From: Amylostereum areolatum
Lineage: Eukaryota; Basidiomycota; Agaricomycetes; Russulales; Stereaceae
Reading direction: 5' to 3'
DNA: 64,000 nucleotides
NCBI GenBank assembly: GCA_012932865.1
Contig: SAXG01000110.1
Coordinates: 36,644-100,643, forward strand
The translations under genes and the position numbers were made by a program. The notes beneath the pieces are model-generated. The model was not told the origin of the DNA and made no database searches. It saw nothing but the letters and a program-made list of their open reading frames with translations. Numbering within the stretch: position 1 is the stretch's first letter; every line of letters starts with the position of its first letter. Positions 1-9,727 of the stretch are shown piece after piece.

Positions 1-2036
1 GTCATTGGGTGAGCAATGCCGCTGAAGTCCTTGATAAAGCGACGGTAGAAGTTGCAAAAGCCCAAAAACGATTGAAGTTGTTTCTTCGTTTTGGGGGCTG
101 GCCAATTGGTGATTGCCGCGACCTTTGCTGGATCCATGCGAACCCTTCCTCCGCCGACAATCATGCCCAGGTATTCGATTTCTGCCTTCTCAAACTCGCA
201 CTTTTCTGGCTTCAGATAGAGTTTATTTTCTCGCAGGATCCGGAGGACCTCCTTGACTATTCGACGATGTTCTTCTAGCGTATGCGTGAAGATGAGGATG
301 TCGTCCAAATAGACGACCACGACTCCTTGGTGGATCAAGTCTTTGAACAGGTCGTTCATCATAGCTTGGAACGTAGACGGGGAGTTGGTGAGTCCAAAGA
401 ACATAACCGTAGGCTCGTAGAGACCTTTGTTCGTGCGGAATGCAGCTTTCCATTCGTCCCCTTCTTTAATCCGAACATTGTTGTACCCCCATCGGACATC
501 GAGCTTGGTAAAGTGCCGTGCTCCCTTAAGCTTGTCAATCAACTCTTGGATGAGCGGGAGCGGGTAACGGTTCTTTATCGTCATCTCATTGAGCTTTCGA
601 TAGTCCTGCACAGGACGTAGCGAGCCGTCTTTTTTCTTGATGAAGAAGAATGGGGAGGCCATGGGTGATTTGGACGGTTGGATCCGGCCAGATATCAGGT
701 TCTCTTCCAAAAAGGCGTCCAGTTGCTTCTGCTCGTCCAATGTGAGGGGGTAAACTTTGCAATCGACTGGTTTGAAGTTAGGAGTGAGCTCAATGGCGTG
801 GTCCCATGGGCGTCGCTCAGGGAGCTTGTCGAAGTCGTCTTTGTCAAAGATGTCCTTGAATTCGTGGTACGCCGTTGGGACTCGCTCAGAGAAGGTCTGT
901 TCCTTTTTCTTAGCGTGCTCTTCAATTGCAATGTCCGATGCATGGGTCCGGATGTGGTATGTCGCTTTGTAGCCATCCCAGTCGAAAGCAAACAGCTGCT
1001 CGTCCTTTTCCATGTGGACTGGCTCTTCCTCCTCCTCTTCATCATCATCGATATTGAGGAGGGGAGGGGGACGAGAGCAGCTGATAGGGCATCGGTCGAA
1101 TTCAATTGACCCGGATTTCCAGTCGATGTGAGGGTTGTGCTTCTTTAGCCACTCATGTCCAATGAAAAGGTCCGTATCTCCTAGATTGGAGACCGCCAGG
1201 TCAATGTTTTCTTCATGGTCTTGAATATTTAGGCGAAGTGTGACATATTCCGTGATGGGACCTCCTGTGTTGAGAGTGCCGTCTGCATTTCGTACTGGGA
1301 TTGGGCGAGCAGTCCGCCGCGTGGGGATGTGATTTTCCTGTACAAACTTCGTGTTGATACACGAGCCAGTGCAACCACTGTCCAGGAGTGCGAGAGCTTT
1401 GACAATGCGCTTGGAACCTACCACCAGTTGTGTGGGAATGACCGTTTGTTCCTTGGCGCTGGAGGAGCGTATGAACTGCATAGGAGTGGCGAGCTCTAGT
1501 AGAGCTTGACATGCTAACTCGTCTCCCATGCCAGTTATTTCCCTGATGGCTTCATAAGTAGCCTCGTCACGGCGTCGGTGGTGTGTCCAGCTGCGAAGGA
1601 TTGCAATCGCACTTTCGGGTTTGTCTTCCCTTAAGCGACGAAGCATCCATTGAGCCGTTCCAGGTGCCATATAACATGATTTGGGCGCCGTGCCCCTTCC
1701 ATCGCACGGTGTTGTCCCTGACTTCACAGGGTCCATATCCAAAACCGAGTCTGTATCCAAAGCCGTATCCAAAACTGAAGCCGAAACCGATGCCGTATCC
1801 AAAGCCGAAGGCTCACAAATCGAAGCCTGAGTATCTAAAATAACAACGGGACGCGTGCCCGTACCGATAGAGTCCGTAAGAGAAGTCATAATGGGGATAT
1901 CCCCCGTAGTAGTACAGTCCGAATCAACCATGCGCATATGTAAACGAGAACCAGGCCACCGTGGCGCAACAAAACCAGACGAGCGAGAAACAGAAACTTG
2001 GGCTTCAGATGCCGTGTACATCGTCAGCCCCCTCAA
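1..2036 (-). CDS. pol: Pol polyprotein (protease, reverse transcriptase), partial
   Basis: Retroviral-type polyprotein that processes itself and copies element RNA into DNA in virus-like particles. Translated in the -1 frame relative to gag from 2036 it stays open to the left edge, so the C-terminal RNase H and integrase are missing from view. Seen in order: a low-complexity linker with repeated LDTA/LDTD units (about 1740-1810), an aspartic protease with the motif LLDSGCTGSC (about 1370-1385), then the reverse transcriptase with RPWDHAIEL, SPFFFIKKKDG and the catalytic YLDDIL (about 320). The family more often has YMDD or YVDD; YLDD is an accepted variant. No start codon of its own is expected; expression probably needs a ribosomal frameshift at the gag stop. 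Confidence 0.88.
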   Translation of the reverse strand, partial: MRGLTMYTASEAQVSVSRSSGFVAPRWPGSRLHMRMVDSDCTTTGDIPIMTSLTDSIGTGTRPVVILDTQASICEPSALDTASVSASVLDTALDTDSVLDMDPVKSGTTPCDGRGTAPKSCYMAPGTAQWMLRRLREDKPESAIAILRSWTHHRRRDEATYEAIREITGMGDELACQALLELATPMQFIRSSSAKEQTVIPTQLVVGSKRIVKALALLDSGCTGSCINTKFVQENHIPTRRTARPIPVRNADGTLNTGGPITEYVTLRLNIQDHEENIDLAVSNLGDTDLFIGHEWLKKHNPHIDWKSGSIEFDRCPISCSRPPPLLNIDDDEEEEEEPVHMEKDEQLFAFDWDGYKATYHIRTHASDIAIEEHAKKKEQTFSERVPTAYHEFKDIFDKDDFDKLPERRPWDHAIELTPNFKPVDCKVYPLTLDEQKQLDAFLEENLISGRIQPSKSPMASPFFFIKKKDGSLRPVQDYRKLNEMTIKNRYPLPLIQELIDKLKGARHFTKLDVRWGYNNVRIKEGDEWKAAFRTNKGLYEPTVMFFGLTNSPSTFQAMMNDLFKDLIHQGVVVVYLDDILIFTHTLEEHRRIVKEVLRILRENKLYLKPEKCEFEKAEIEYLGMIVGGGRVRMDPAKVAAITNWPAPKTKKQLQSFLGFCNFYRRFIKDFSGIAHPM

Positions 2037-2041
2037 AAACC
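2033..2041 (-). promoter_or_regulatory. Candidate -1 ribosomal frameshift site at gag stop
   Basis: The gag frame reads GGT TTT TGA. If the P-site tRNA on TTT slips back one base it re-pairs with TTT and the next codon is TTG, which enters the pol frame. That frame is then open for at least 2036 nt. The same T5-GA arrangement ends gag in the second, clearly different element at 58235-58243. The slippage is inferred; I did not find a defined downstream structure. Confidence 0.6.
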
Positions 2042-3289
2042 CTCTTTCTTCTCCTCCCCCTTCGGCTGAGCTTGAAGCGCGTCCATCACGCTTTTCCGAT
2101 CTTCGGCCGACAGGCTCCTAGCCCAGGCAGTGGGTGTCTCGAACGTCTGTGCTCGAGCCTCCCGCTTTGGTGGTTCCGTGTACCGGTCCCTCCCCCACAT
2201 GTCTCGGATGTTCTTCACGTCCACCCTGCAGTCCCGCACCTGGTGGCCATTCTGTCCGCAGCGGAAGCATCGCCCCTTGATGTCGACACGGTTGACGTCC
2301 ATCGGCTGACCTTTGCCACCGTGCACCGTGCCGGTTCCATCGCGGCGCCATGGGACCTGCCCCCCTTGTTGCCCATTGGACGATCCTTGTCCTTTGGGTT
2401 TTTGGTTCTGCACGGGTCCACTGCGCTGGGTCTTAAGGTCCTCCCGCTCCTGTCGCAGACCGTCGATCAGGATGATGCGCTCTTTGAGGTCCTCATATTT
2501 CTGAGGAACGTGGCCGCTGTCGTAGATGGAGTCAATGGTCCGATAGTAGACGTTGTGTTTGAGCAGCTGCATGAGGTGGATAGGGTCCTGCGCCGTGGAG
2601 TATCCTGCCTTCCTTGCGAGTTGCTCGAACTTGGCAAAGTATTCATGGGCAGTGGTACCCTTCGTCTGTTTGAACCCGTCCAGTTCGACTGCGGCACGGT
2701 GCTGCTCATTGACGTCGGTGAAGGCCCCTTTGAGTGCTTTGTGGAAGTCCACCCAGGCGACCATGGCTCCATTGGCCAAGTGTGCATCCTCATACTCGGC
2801 CTTCCAGGTGCGTGCTGCCTCCCCCGTCATGTAGGTGAGAATGAAGAGGACTTTGTCCTTGTCCGTCACGAGGTCATCCTCAGCGGCTCGCATGTATTCC
2901 TCGCACGACCGCATCCAGTCATTGAAGTCCTCTCGTTTCCCAGAGAAGCCTTCAGGAGTTTTTGCGTGGACTTTCTTTCGGGGGGGTCTGGCGGCGGCGG
3001 CGGCTGGGGCACTAACAGTGACCGCAGGGGGGTTGACGGTGATGGGGGGGGCCGTGACGTTGACGGTGGGGGGTGGCAGGTTGAGGGCAGCAACAAGCAC
3101 GGCAGGGATGGCGACCCATCGGCCATTTACTTCCATGAGCCAGGCATTGTCGGTGCCGTTATTCATGTGTTGGATGGGAGAGCCAGTTTGGCCGATGACG
3201 ATGTTCCATGTTCCACCGATTTCGGTGCAGTTGGTAAGTTCGGCGGGGAGAGGGGGTTGAGGGTCGGTGCGGATCCACTGGGCAGCCAT
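2033..3289 (-). CDS. gag: Gag nucleocapsid protein
   Basis: Structural protein that packages element RNA. 418 residues from the ATG at 3289. A proline/valine-rich stretch (residues about 71-105) precedes the retrotransposon gag core, with GFSGKREDFNDWMRSCEEY near residue 114 and TWKAEYED near 161. A single CCHC zinc knuckle, CFRCGQNGHQVRDC, is at 341-354. The frame is also open upstream from 3290 to 3595 (102 codons) and is separated from the preceding ORF by one TAA, so a longer N terminus is possible. It ends GGT TTT TGA, a candidate -1 slip site into pol. Confidence 0.88.
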   Translation of the reverse strand: MAAQWIRTDPQPPLPAELTNCTEIGGTWNIVIGQTGSPIQHMNNGTDNAWLMEVNGRWVAIPAVLVAALNLPPPTVNVTAPPITVNPPAVTVSAPAAAAARPPRKKVHAKTPEGFSGKREDFNDWMRSCEEYMRAAEDDLVTDKDKVLFILTYMTGEAARTWKAEYEDAHLANGAMVAWVDFHKALKGAFTDVNEQHRAAVELDGFKQTKGTTAHEYFAKFEQLARKAGYSTAQDPIHLMQLLKHNVYYRTIDSIYDSGHVPQKYEDLKERIILIDGLRQEREDLKTQRSGPVQNQKPKGQGSSNGQQGGQVPWRRDGTGTVHGGKGQPMDVNRVDIKGRCFRCGQNGHQVRDCRVDVKNIRDMWGRDRYTEPPKREARAQTFETPTAWARSLSAEDRKSVMDALQAQPKGEEKKEGF

Positions 3290-3595
3290 GATTGGTTCGT
3301 CGAGGTCGGAGAAGTCTTCGTCGGTGACAGGCGGTAGGGCGGAGGCGGCGATGAGGTTGAAGTCGGCTTCAGTGAGGTCGTCTTGGCTTTCGTTGGCGAA
3401 GTACCAACTGATGCCACTTGTTTGGGTTGCTACGAAGGCAACTTCTACAGTGGTGTCTCCGAGTTGGACAAAGAAGTCATTTCCTCGTTCAGTGAAGCCT
3501 AGAGGGAGGGGATATATGTAGCAGTTTTCGTCCTCAACGTCGGTGTCGGAGTCAGAACTGGAGTCGGAGCCGTTGAGTCTGAACGAGGGAATTGT

Positions 3596-3997
3596 TTATA
3601 AGTGGGTGAGGTCGATGACCTCTGGCTGGGTGAGGTCGATGACCTCTGGCTCTGGTGTGGGGCTGGGGGTGTTGCCTGGTGTAAGGAGGCGGTGGGTGTG
3701 TCGAGTGTCCACTGGTATTTTCTCGTTGGGCGCGTAGAAGGACTTTGGGGGTTGCTCGAGTTTGTAGCGGTAGGTGACGTATGGGCAGGAGTAGACGTAG
3801 AGGTTTCCGTTTCCTTGTTCGCTTATTTTGAGGCGATAGAAGTGGATGTCTATGATGGAGTCTTCAAGTTCTTCTACGCCGAGGGCGACCTTCCAATTGT
3901 GCCAGGCCCAGGGGTCTTTAGATTCGTTGATGAGGGAGATGATAGCGTCGTGGCTGATGGGGATGAATTCTTGTACTTGCGAGCGCCAATCTTCCAT
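3596..3997 (-). CDS. Upstream ORF of retrotransposon 1 (unknown)
   Basis: I do not recognise this protein. From the ATG at 3997 it is 133 residues, starting MEDWRSQVQEF; the frame is open further upstream to about 4204 without an ATG. It has KDPWAWHNW near residue 27 and ends in a tandemly duplicated EVIDLT unit (24-bp repeat). It lies between the LTR and gag, in the same frame as gag, with a single TAA at 3596-3598 between them. The second element also has an ORF in this position, containing KKDPWTAHG, which hints at a shared accessory protein. The alternative is a gag N-terminal extension interrupted by one stop. Confidence 0.5.
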   Translation of the reverse strand: MEDWRSQVQEFIPISHDAIISLINESKDPWAWHNWKVALGVEELEDSIIDIHFYRLKISEQGNGNLYVYSCPYVTYRYKLEQPPKSFYAPNEKIPVDTRHTHRLLTPGNTPSPTPEPEVIDLTQPEVIDLTHL

Positions 3998-4259
3998 GCA
4001 CGAGCCCCCAGTCGAAATGGTTACTCTGTGCGGCAAGGGAAGATTTTGTCGAGGGAAGGTGGTTCTGTTATGAGATCGCAAGACGGTCTGCCTCAGTCTT
4101 CTCGACCTGTTGGCTGTCTCTTCGTCTAGGGGACACGAGCCCAAAGACTTCCTAAACCGCTTTCCTTTCGCCGCTTTTACTCGTTTCCTACACCGAAGGT
4201 GCACCTTCTACTGTCACCTCTGAGCTTTCAACTCCTGGTATTGGAGAGTCTCGAGTAGG

Positions 4260-4926
4260 TGTAACGTTTCGAGGAAACGTCAAGCCGGCACCGGTATACG
4301 TGCGCACGACCACAATGTCAGGGTAACGAGTCGCGTACTCTGGGGGCAACGGTCTAGGGCGGCACAGGGGAAGAACAAGGTCAGTACCAGACGGGTACTA
4401 CTACTACTACGCTACAGTACGTAGGGACGGTCGTAGGGTGGTGCAAGAGTAAACAGATCTCGAGCTTATGTCAGCAACGACTAGTGCGACAGCACCAAGT
4501 TACGACACAGCTGACTAGAAGATGAGGACAACAGAGGGGAGCCGATCAGACACGGCGACAGACGAGGGAAAGCAAGCAAAGTCGGTAGAATTGACTAGCT
4601 CGAGATAAGGAATATGTACAGCGAGAGCGAGCCTTATATACACAAGAGGAGAGAGACTTAGGTAAGCAACCAATACACGGCGATCAGTAAGCAGACCAAG
4701 TATAAGTAAGCAGTCGTATGTAAAAGAGCACAGCATGAGTCAGTATCGTACAGCATGAGTCAAGAGGAAGGAGTCAGACCCAGACCGAGATGAGTCACGT
4801 GGGTCCGGGCGGGATATAGATGAGCCGGGTCCGGGCCAAGGTGGAGCCGGACCGGTGATAAGTTGATAAGTCCTAAAGCGTGTAACCGATGTAAAGTAAA
4901 AAGAAAATTATAGACCGTTCATGACA
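4260..4926 (-). repeat. 5' LTR of retrotransposon 1 (probable)
   Basis: A 667-bp segment that on the minus strand begins TGTCATGAACGG and ends ACGTTACA, the usual TG...CA termini, just upstream of the element's ORFs and containing a TATA box. The other LTR is not in the window, so both boundaries are inferred from the terminal dinucleotides and position. No convincing tRNA primer-binding site (TGG start) follows it. Confidence 0.6.
4632..4640 (-). promoter_or_regulatory. TATA box in LTR 1
   Basis: TATATAAGG on the minus strand inside the probable LTR, in the orientation of gag-pol. The second element has TATATAAGG in the same context in its LTRs. Likely the core promoter for the genomic RNA. 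Confidence 0.5.
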
Positions 4927-5480
4927 ACGGCGATGACGGACCCAACTTGGCACCGGCAACTCGCCCGTCCCGAGAAGGATCCCTTCGTCCATCCCGAGAA
5001 GGCTCGATTCGCCCGTCCCGCGAAGGTGGTTCTCGCCAGGGCTCCGAGCATCGCTCGGTCGCGTCTCACGTGTCGGTGCTCACTATGTCTACCGAGGACG
5101 AAGGCGGTGCGCGGGTGCCTGCAAAGCGCAAGCGTGTGGGCGAGGACGCTGCCGAGGACAAGCACGGCGGATTATCCCCCGCATCTTGGGCCGCCTTGAG
5201 TCCTGAGGAGCGCATGATCATTGAAGAAGACCCCGAGGCGGACATGCCTGAGCTTCCCAAGAAGGCAAAGAGGGGAGGCAGCACAGGGAGGGGGGGGAGA
5301 GGCAAGGGCAAGGGGAAAAATACCCCCAGCAATGCAGAGCCTGCACTAACTCGGCAACAAGCTCAGAAGAGGGGAGAAGACCCCGTCGCAGGACCATCTG
5401 GCTCTGCAGAGCCGTCGGCATCTGTCACTGCACGCGGGCAGAATAAGCCAAAGAGTGGCAAGGGCCGGGGAGGAAATTAG
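4927..5480 (+). CDS. KDZ-element cargo protein F, 5' truncated, basic/low-complexity
   Basis: I do not recognise a domain. The frame is open from the LTR boundary at 4927 to the stop at 5480. Near its start it has three RPSREGS-type units (24-bp DNA repeat, about 4963-5035), which look coding, so the Ty3 element probably removed the real start. An internal ATG at 5085 (MSTEDEGGARVPAKRKR) would give 131 residues. The protein carries two KKAKR/KRKR-like basic patches, a GRGGRGKGKGK stretch resembling an AT-hook or RNA-binding tail, and a lysine/glycine C terminus, so a nuclear role is plausible. It converges on cargo gene D with 263 bp between stops. Confidence 0.5.
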
Positions 5481-5743
5481 ATGGTATGTCGGCTTCGGTA
5501 GGTTACGCTTTGGCGTTGGGATCTTGTATGCTTTCATCCGTTTTTCTCGGTAGTGTCTGGCTACCCATCTTGTATCGCCTGCCGGTTGGGGTGTTTGGTT
5601 TCCATACTTGTACTTCGGGTTTTGCTTGCGCGTGCGCGTGTTACTCGGTAGCATTGTGCTACCGAGGTGTATTATTTATAGGCCCATACATATACACAAA
5701 TAAAAATGGCCTTTACAAGTTTTAATGGAGTGGGCTTAGTCTC

Positions 5744-8700
5744 TTAAGTCCTCTTCCTCTTCCTCTTCTTCTTTTGCGGCTCTCCTTCCACACCCTCGGC
5801 AGGAACTGCCACTTTCTTCGGCACGGGTTTTGGTTTTGGCCTTGGCTTTTTCGCTGCCGCCTGAGGCCTCCTTTTATTGATTTCTTCGTCCCCTAAGAAT
5901 GCAGACATCCCTACCTGGGGAATGTGATCGTCATCTTCAGGATTATCTGGCTCCTCCTCATCATCGTCCCCCTCCTCCCCAAGGTCCAGGTCGACAACTG
6001 TCCCCTTCCGTCTCTTTGCCTTCTCGGCACGGTTGATATTTACCCTGTCGGCGACCTGAGCCTGCCGCTCCAAGGCAATGGCTCTAGCTCGGTCCCCCGT
6101 TGTCTCACCCTCATTTAATGCTGCTGCAGCGTCCTCCACGCTTGTAGTGGGTGCAGAGACATTGATGTTCGCCAGGACTCGAATGCGACGACGATGTACC
6201 GGGTCCTTCGGCAGGGGGGGGAGAATTTGCCGAAGGTCGGCAAGCGCCGTCCCTGCTGCCGCCTCCAAGTCCTGCAGTGTGTCGGTCTGCAATAGCACCG
6301 AAGACGAGAGGATCTTCTTTGCGTGATCGCTAATCGGGACAAACATGTGGGGATGCTCTTGGTAGTCCTTCACAAGTTGGCAGTCGGCAGCAGCAAGCCC
6401 GAGCTTGAGGGCAAAGGAGAGAGCCACCTCCCGAGACACCGGCTTATTATGTTGGACGACTTGTTGAGTGTCCATGTCATTGAGAAACTGCCGGAGCTTG
6501 TACATGTCTTTATGCAGCAGGTCAGGTAAACCTCTTCTTGGCCATGAGAATGATCCCCACGCCCTCGGCATAGGTAGAGAATCTCTCTGGTGCGGATTGT
6601 GAACCTGCCGGATGTTAGACGTGGTTGCAGAACATAAGGCGCTGGACACTTACTAGCTGTCGGCAGATTATGGTAATCAGTTCTTGGTAGTTTTGATCGT
6701 CCCACAAACGTCGCATGAACTTGATTCTGGACTCGCTCGGTGAACGCTCGGTGATGGAGATGCCGGGCCAGGCGTAATAATCCACCACCACCTGAATGTC
6801 GTCTGCCATGGCACCGAAGACCGCGTTAAGCCAGGTTTCTTGTCGCTCGGTAGGGTTGAATGTTGAGCTGCCAATGGCCCCCTTCCAAACAGGGTGAGGG
6901 GGGTACAGCGTGCCAGGTGGATCGTTCATAAGCTCTGCCTTGGCCTGGTAGCAACGCGCATACAGCATGCCGAGAAGGATAACATCCCAAGCCTGGCGAA
7001 AGCCAAGGAAGATATGTCTCTCGCCAGCCTCACGCTTCCACGGATCTTTGTCCAGCCATTCCTCCAGTCTCTGTAAATGTTCGCCATTCTCTTCCAGATA
7101 CATTGGCGGTAGCCATGCTTTCACCCATGTCCAAGTTAAAGGTGCCTGGATGTTTGGATCCAGCGCACCATGGGGCGTGTCTACACTCGACAGCTAGTAC
7201 ATGTTAGATTCTGACATCTTCCCCTAGTAGAAAAACACTCACAGGTAGACATGCGAGTGTTTCGGCAGCACGCTCAAGCTCGGGCACTTCACCCTGCAAT
7301 GTGTCTCTCACCCAAGTGAGGTATGCATTCGGAGTGGCCGGCACGGATACGGGGGGGACACCCGGCCAGTCTGGGTTGACAGGCATCCTAGCGAGAGGGA
7401 GAAGGTCGGGAGCCTCGGCAAGGCCAGGCGCAAGCTCGGGATCGCCAGGGTCATGGACTTCCTCGTCATCTTCGACATCCTCCCACTCATCGCTATCGGC
7501 AGGGGTCTTCTTTGAGACTTGTTTTGGTGTCGGCACGAACTGAGAGTGCCAAAAGCACTGATGGTCGGGGAGAGGTTCGTAAATTTGGTCCTTGTCGTAG
7601 TACGCCTTCATCGTAAAACCACCCCGAGAATGGAAGTGCCAGAAGAGAGCGGTCTTCTCCGCGATCCACATCTTCTCGGGGTCCTGTATGACGACCCGCT
7701 TACGCACCCCCTTGCAGATCCAGTAGGGAATGTCTTGTTCATCGAAGAAGGTGAAGGTCTGATCACGGAGCAATTTCCATGGGGGTTGTATATGTTCGTT
7801 ATCGCAAAGGACGGCTACCGAGGGGGGTTAGAGCGTAATTTGCACACTGAGATAGATGAAAACGTACCGACGCCCTTCTGGATTGCATGCCTCAACCACC
7901 GATTCAACCCTTTGTTTTTCTTCACCTTGGCGAAGTCCACCTCGGCAGGAATTGTGATTTTCTTTCCGTCATGTGTTATAGGGATGGGGGACTCTTGCGG
8001 ACCCAGCTGGGGCTCGGGGAGTTTGCCGTCTAGTTCGTCTGATATCTCGGTCAGCCTCGCTCGGTACCATGACCATAAGGGGGGCTCACTGGTCGCGTCC
8101 TCGATGAAGTCGTCAACCTTTTTGAATAGGGGTTTCAGAGAGAATATTTTCTTGAACGGCTTTTTTGAGAGGCCAAGCTGGACTGAAAAGTCCATGCTAC
8201 CGGACAGGCGCTTGAGTTAGAAACTAGGGCACAGAAAGTTAATGCTCACATGTCTGCTTTCCCCTCCAACTCGGGATCAACACCGTACAGCACAAACGCC
8301 CATACACCGATCTCACGTGCGCACCAAGTGATGAATTCACGGCATGCATCACGGAAAAATCGTCGCAGTCGCCTACCAAGCAGGTAAATATGTTGCTTGG
8401 TACGGTGCGAGGGACGAACACTGCGAACCTTTGTTTTACCTTGCGAGGCGGCCCGACTCTGTTCCAAGTCTTTGCCAGCGCAACCAAGGCTTCATACTCC
8501 CCGTCCGGCAGCAGTCCTAAGCCCCGAGTGATGCCTGTTTGATATAGTCGGAGATACGCTCCCGATGGGGGGATAGCATCCTCGTCAATGGCTTTGATGA
8601 CCTCGTCGAGATGCTGCTTGAACAGAGCGCCGTAAGCCGTTCTCACTGTCCACCTTCGAGTCGACCGAAGAAAGGTTCGGATCTTCGCCACACGACCGTG

Positions 8701-9062
8701 CTGCGAGAACCACCGATTGACTGCCTGCCAAGCTGTCAATATACGCGAAGGTCAATGAAAGACCAGTCATCACTCACATCCTTAGTTCTACCGAGCAATT
8801 CTTCCTCCGCTTCACTCAGATCCTCATCGTCGGCATCCCAGTCCCATCCCGGGTGAGTAACCTCCCACACTCGGGGGAAAAATGTCTTGATCCAGGTTGG
8901 TCGGCCGGCAGCTGGGGTGTCGATGTATGCAGTGATGTTTTTATCCATGAGGTCGAGCATGGCCACTGTGAGAAGTGGGGCAGGTCCATGAGGGCCATTG
9001 GGAGTGAGGGAGGTCTCGGCAGCGTTGGGAGGTCCAGGGGGAGGATTCTGGGCGCCTGACAT
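5744..9062 (-). CDS. KDZ-element cargo protein D, ~1005 aa, unknown
   Basis: No family recognised. My model joins 9062-8778, 8724-8440, 8395-8250, 8196-7868, 7814-7243, 7193-6654 and 6604-5744; all phases close and give 1005 residues. The N terminus is proline-rich (MSGAQNPPPGPPN) and leads into an acidic DWDADDEDLSEAEEE stretch. The middle holds tryptophan-rich segments such as DNEHIQPPWKLLRDQ and FWHFHSRGGFTMKAYYD. An acidic linker (DSDEWEDVEDDEE) separates these from a second globular region (KDPWKREAGERHIFLGFRQ). The C-terminal third is charged and ends in KKKRKRKRT, a probable nuclear localisation signal. Several introns end in CGGTAG or CGGCAG, the element's dispersed motif. It lies 665 bp downstream of the transposase on the same strand and may be a second transposition factor; that is inference. 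Confidence 0.65.
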
Positions 9063-9727
9063 GGACACTGTGGTAGCGTTGTTGGGAAGAGCGGAAGAGG
9101 AAAACAGATCCCGGTCTATTCAGAGCCTCCATATAAACAGAATAACACGTTGGGACCACGAGGTGTCCCTAGGGGTCTAGACATGAAATCTTGGTAGTAG
9201 GTACAGCCGGTATCACTTATACAGGGAGCAGGTGCACTCATCGATAACCAACTTATCTCAAACCATCATGACCACCCCCACCAACCCCAAAGTCCAAGAA
9301 GCTCAAGTCTCGCTGGTGCCTCAAACTCAGGGGAGAACAACTCCAACGGTGCAATGTTTGTGATTCCTACCGAGAACGTCCTGCCGAGCCGAACACGTCT
9401 CTAATTGCGCGTCTTGCAGGTTTTTCAAATGTCCAAATCTGCGGAATGGGGTAATGAAGGGCAGGAGTCGTTTGTAGATACGGTGCCTAATTCTCGTACC
9501 GAAGGTCGATTGGGGGTAGGGTGACTTTGTGCGCCTTGCCCTTCGACAGAATGAATGTGAGACAACTTTGGAATTTCGAGCTCTTCGGTCTTCAGAGCTG
9601 CTGGAACCAAGGCAGGCTGTGTTAGAGCAAGGGATGTTGCAATCAAATCTACCTCAACGACATTCACCCCCTGGCAGCACGTTCATCTCGTACCGAGGCA
9701 TGGGAACGAGCTAAACATTCGAGAGAT
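9063..9727. other. Intergenic spacer within the KDZ element
   Basis: No gene seen. It separates the transposase stop (9728) from the start of cargo gene D (9062) and should hold the promoter of D. It contains several copies of the element's motif, for example CTACCGAGA near 9369 and GTACCGAGG near 9690. Confidence 0.5.

Larger units (their letters stand above)
1..4926 (-). mobile_element. Ty3/gypsy LTR retrotransposon 1, 5' part
   Basis: Read on the minus strand the order is LTR (4926-4260), upstream ORF, gag with a CCHC knuckle, and a protease-reverse transcriptase pol that is open to the window edge. The 3' part (RNase H, integrase, 3' LTR) lies beyond position 1. I found no stop or frameshift in gag or in the visible pol once a -1 shift at the gag stop is allowed, so the copy looks recent. 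Its right end falls at 4926/4927, inside what looks like the coding sequence of a KDZ-element gene, so it is probably a nested insertion. The target duplication cannot be checked because the other end is outside the window. Confidence 0.9.

Noticed and set aside
1961..3337. 458-codon plus-strand frame opposite gag of element 1
   Set aside because: Shadow of gag on the other strand; it has no recognisable motifs, while the minus frame has the CCHC knuckle.
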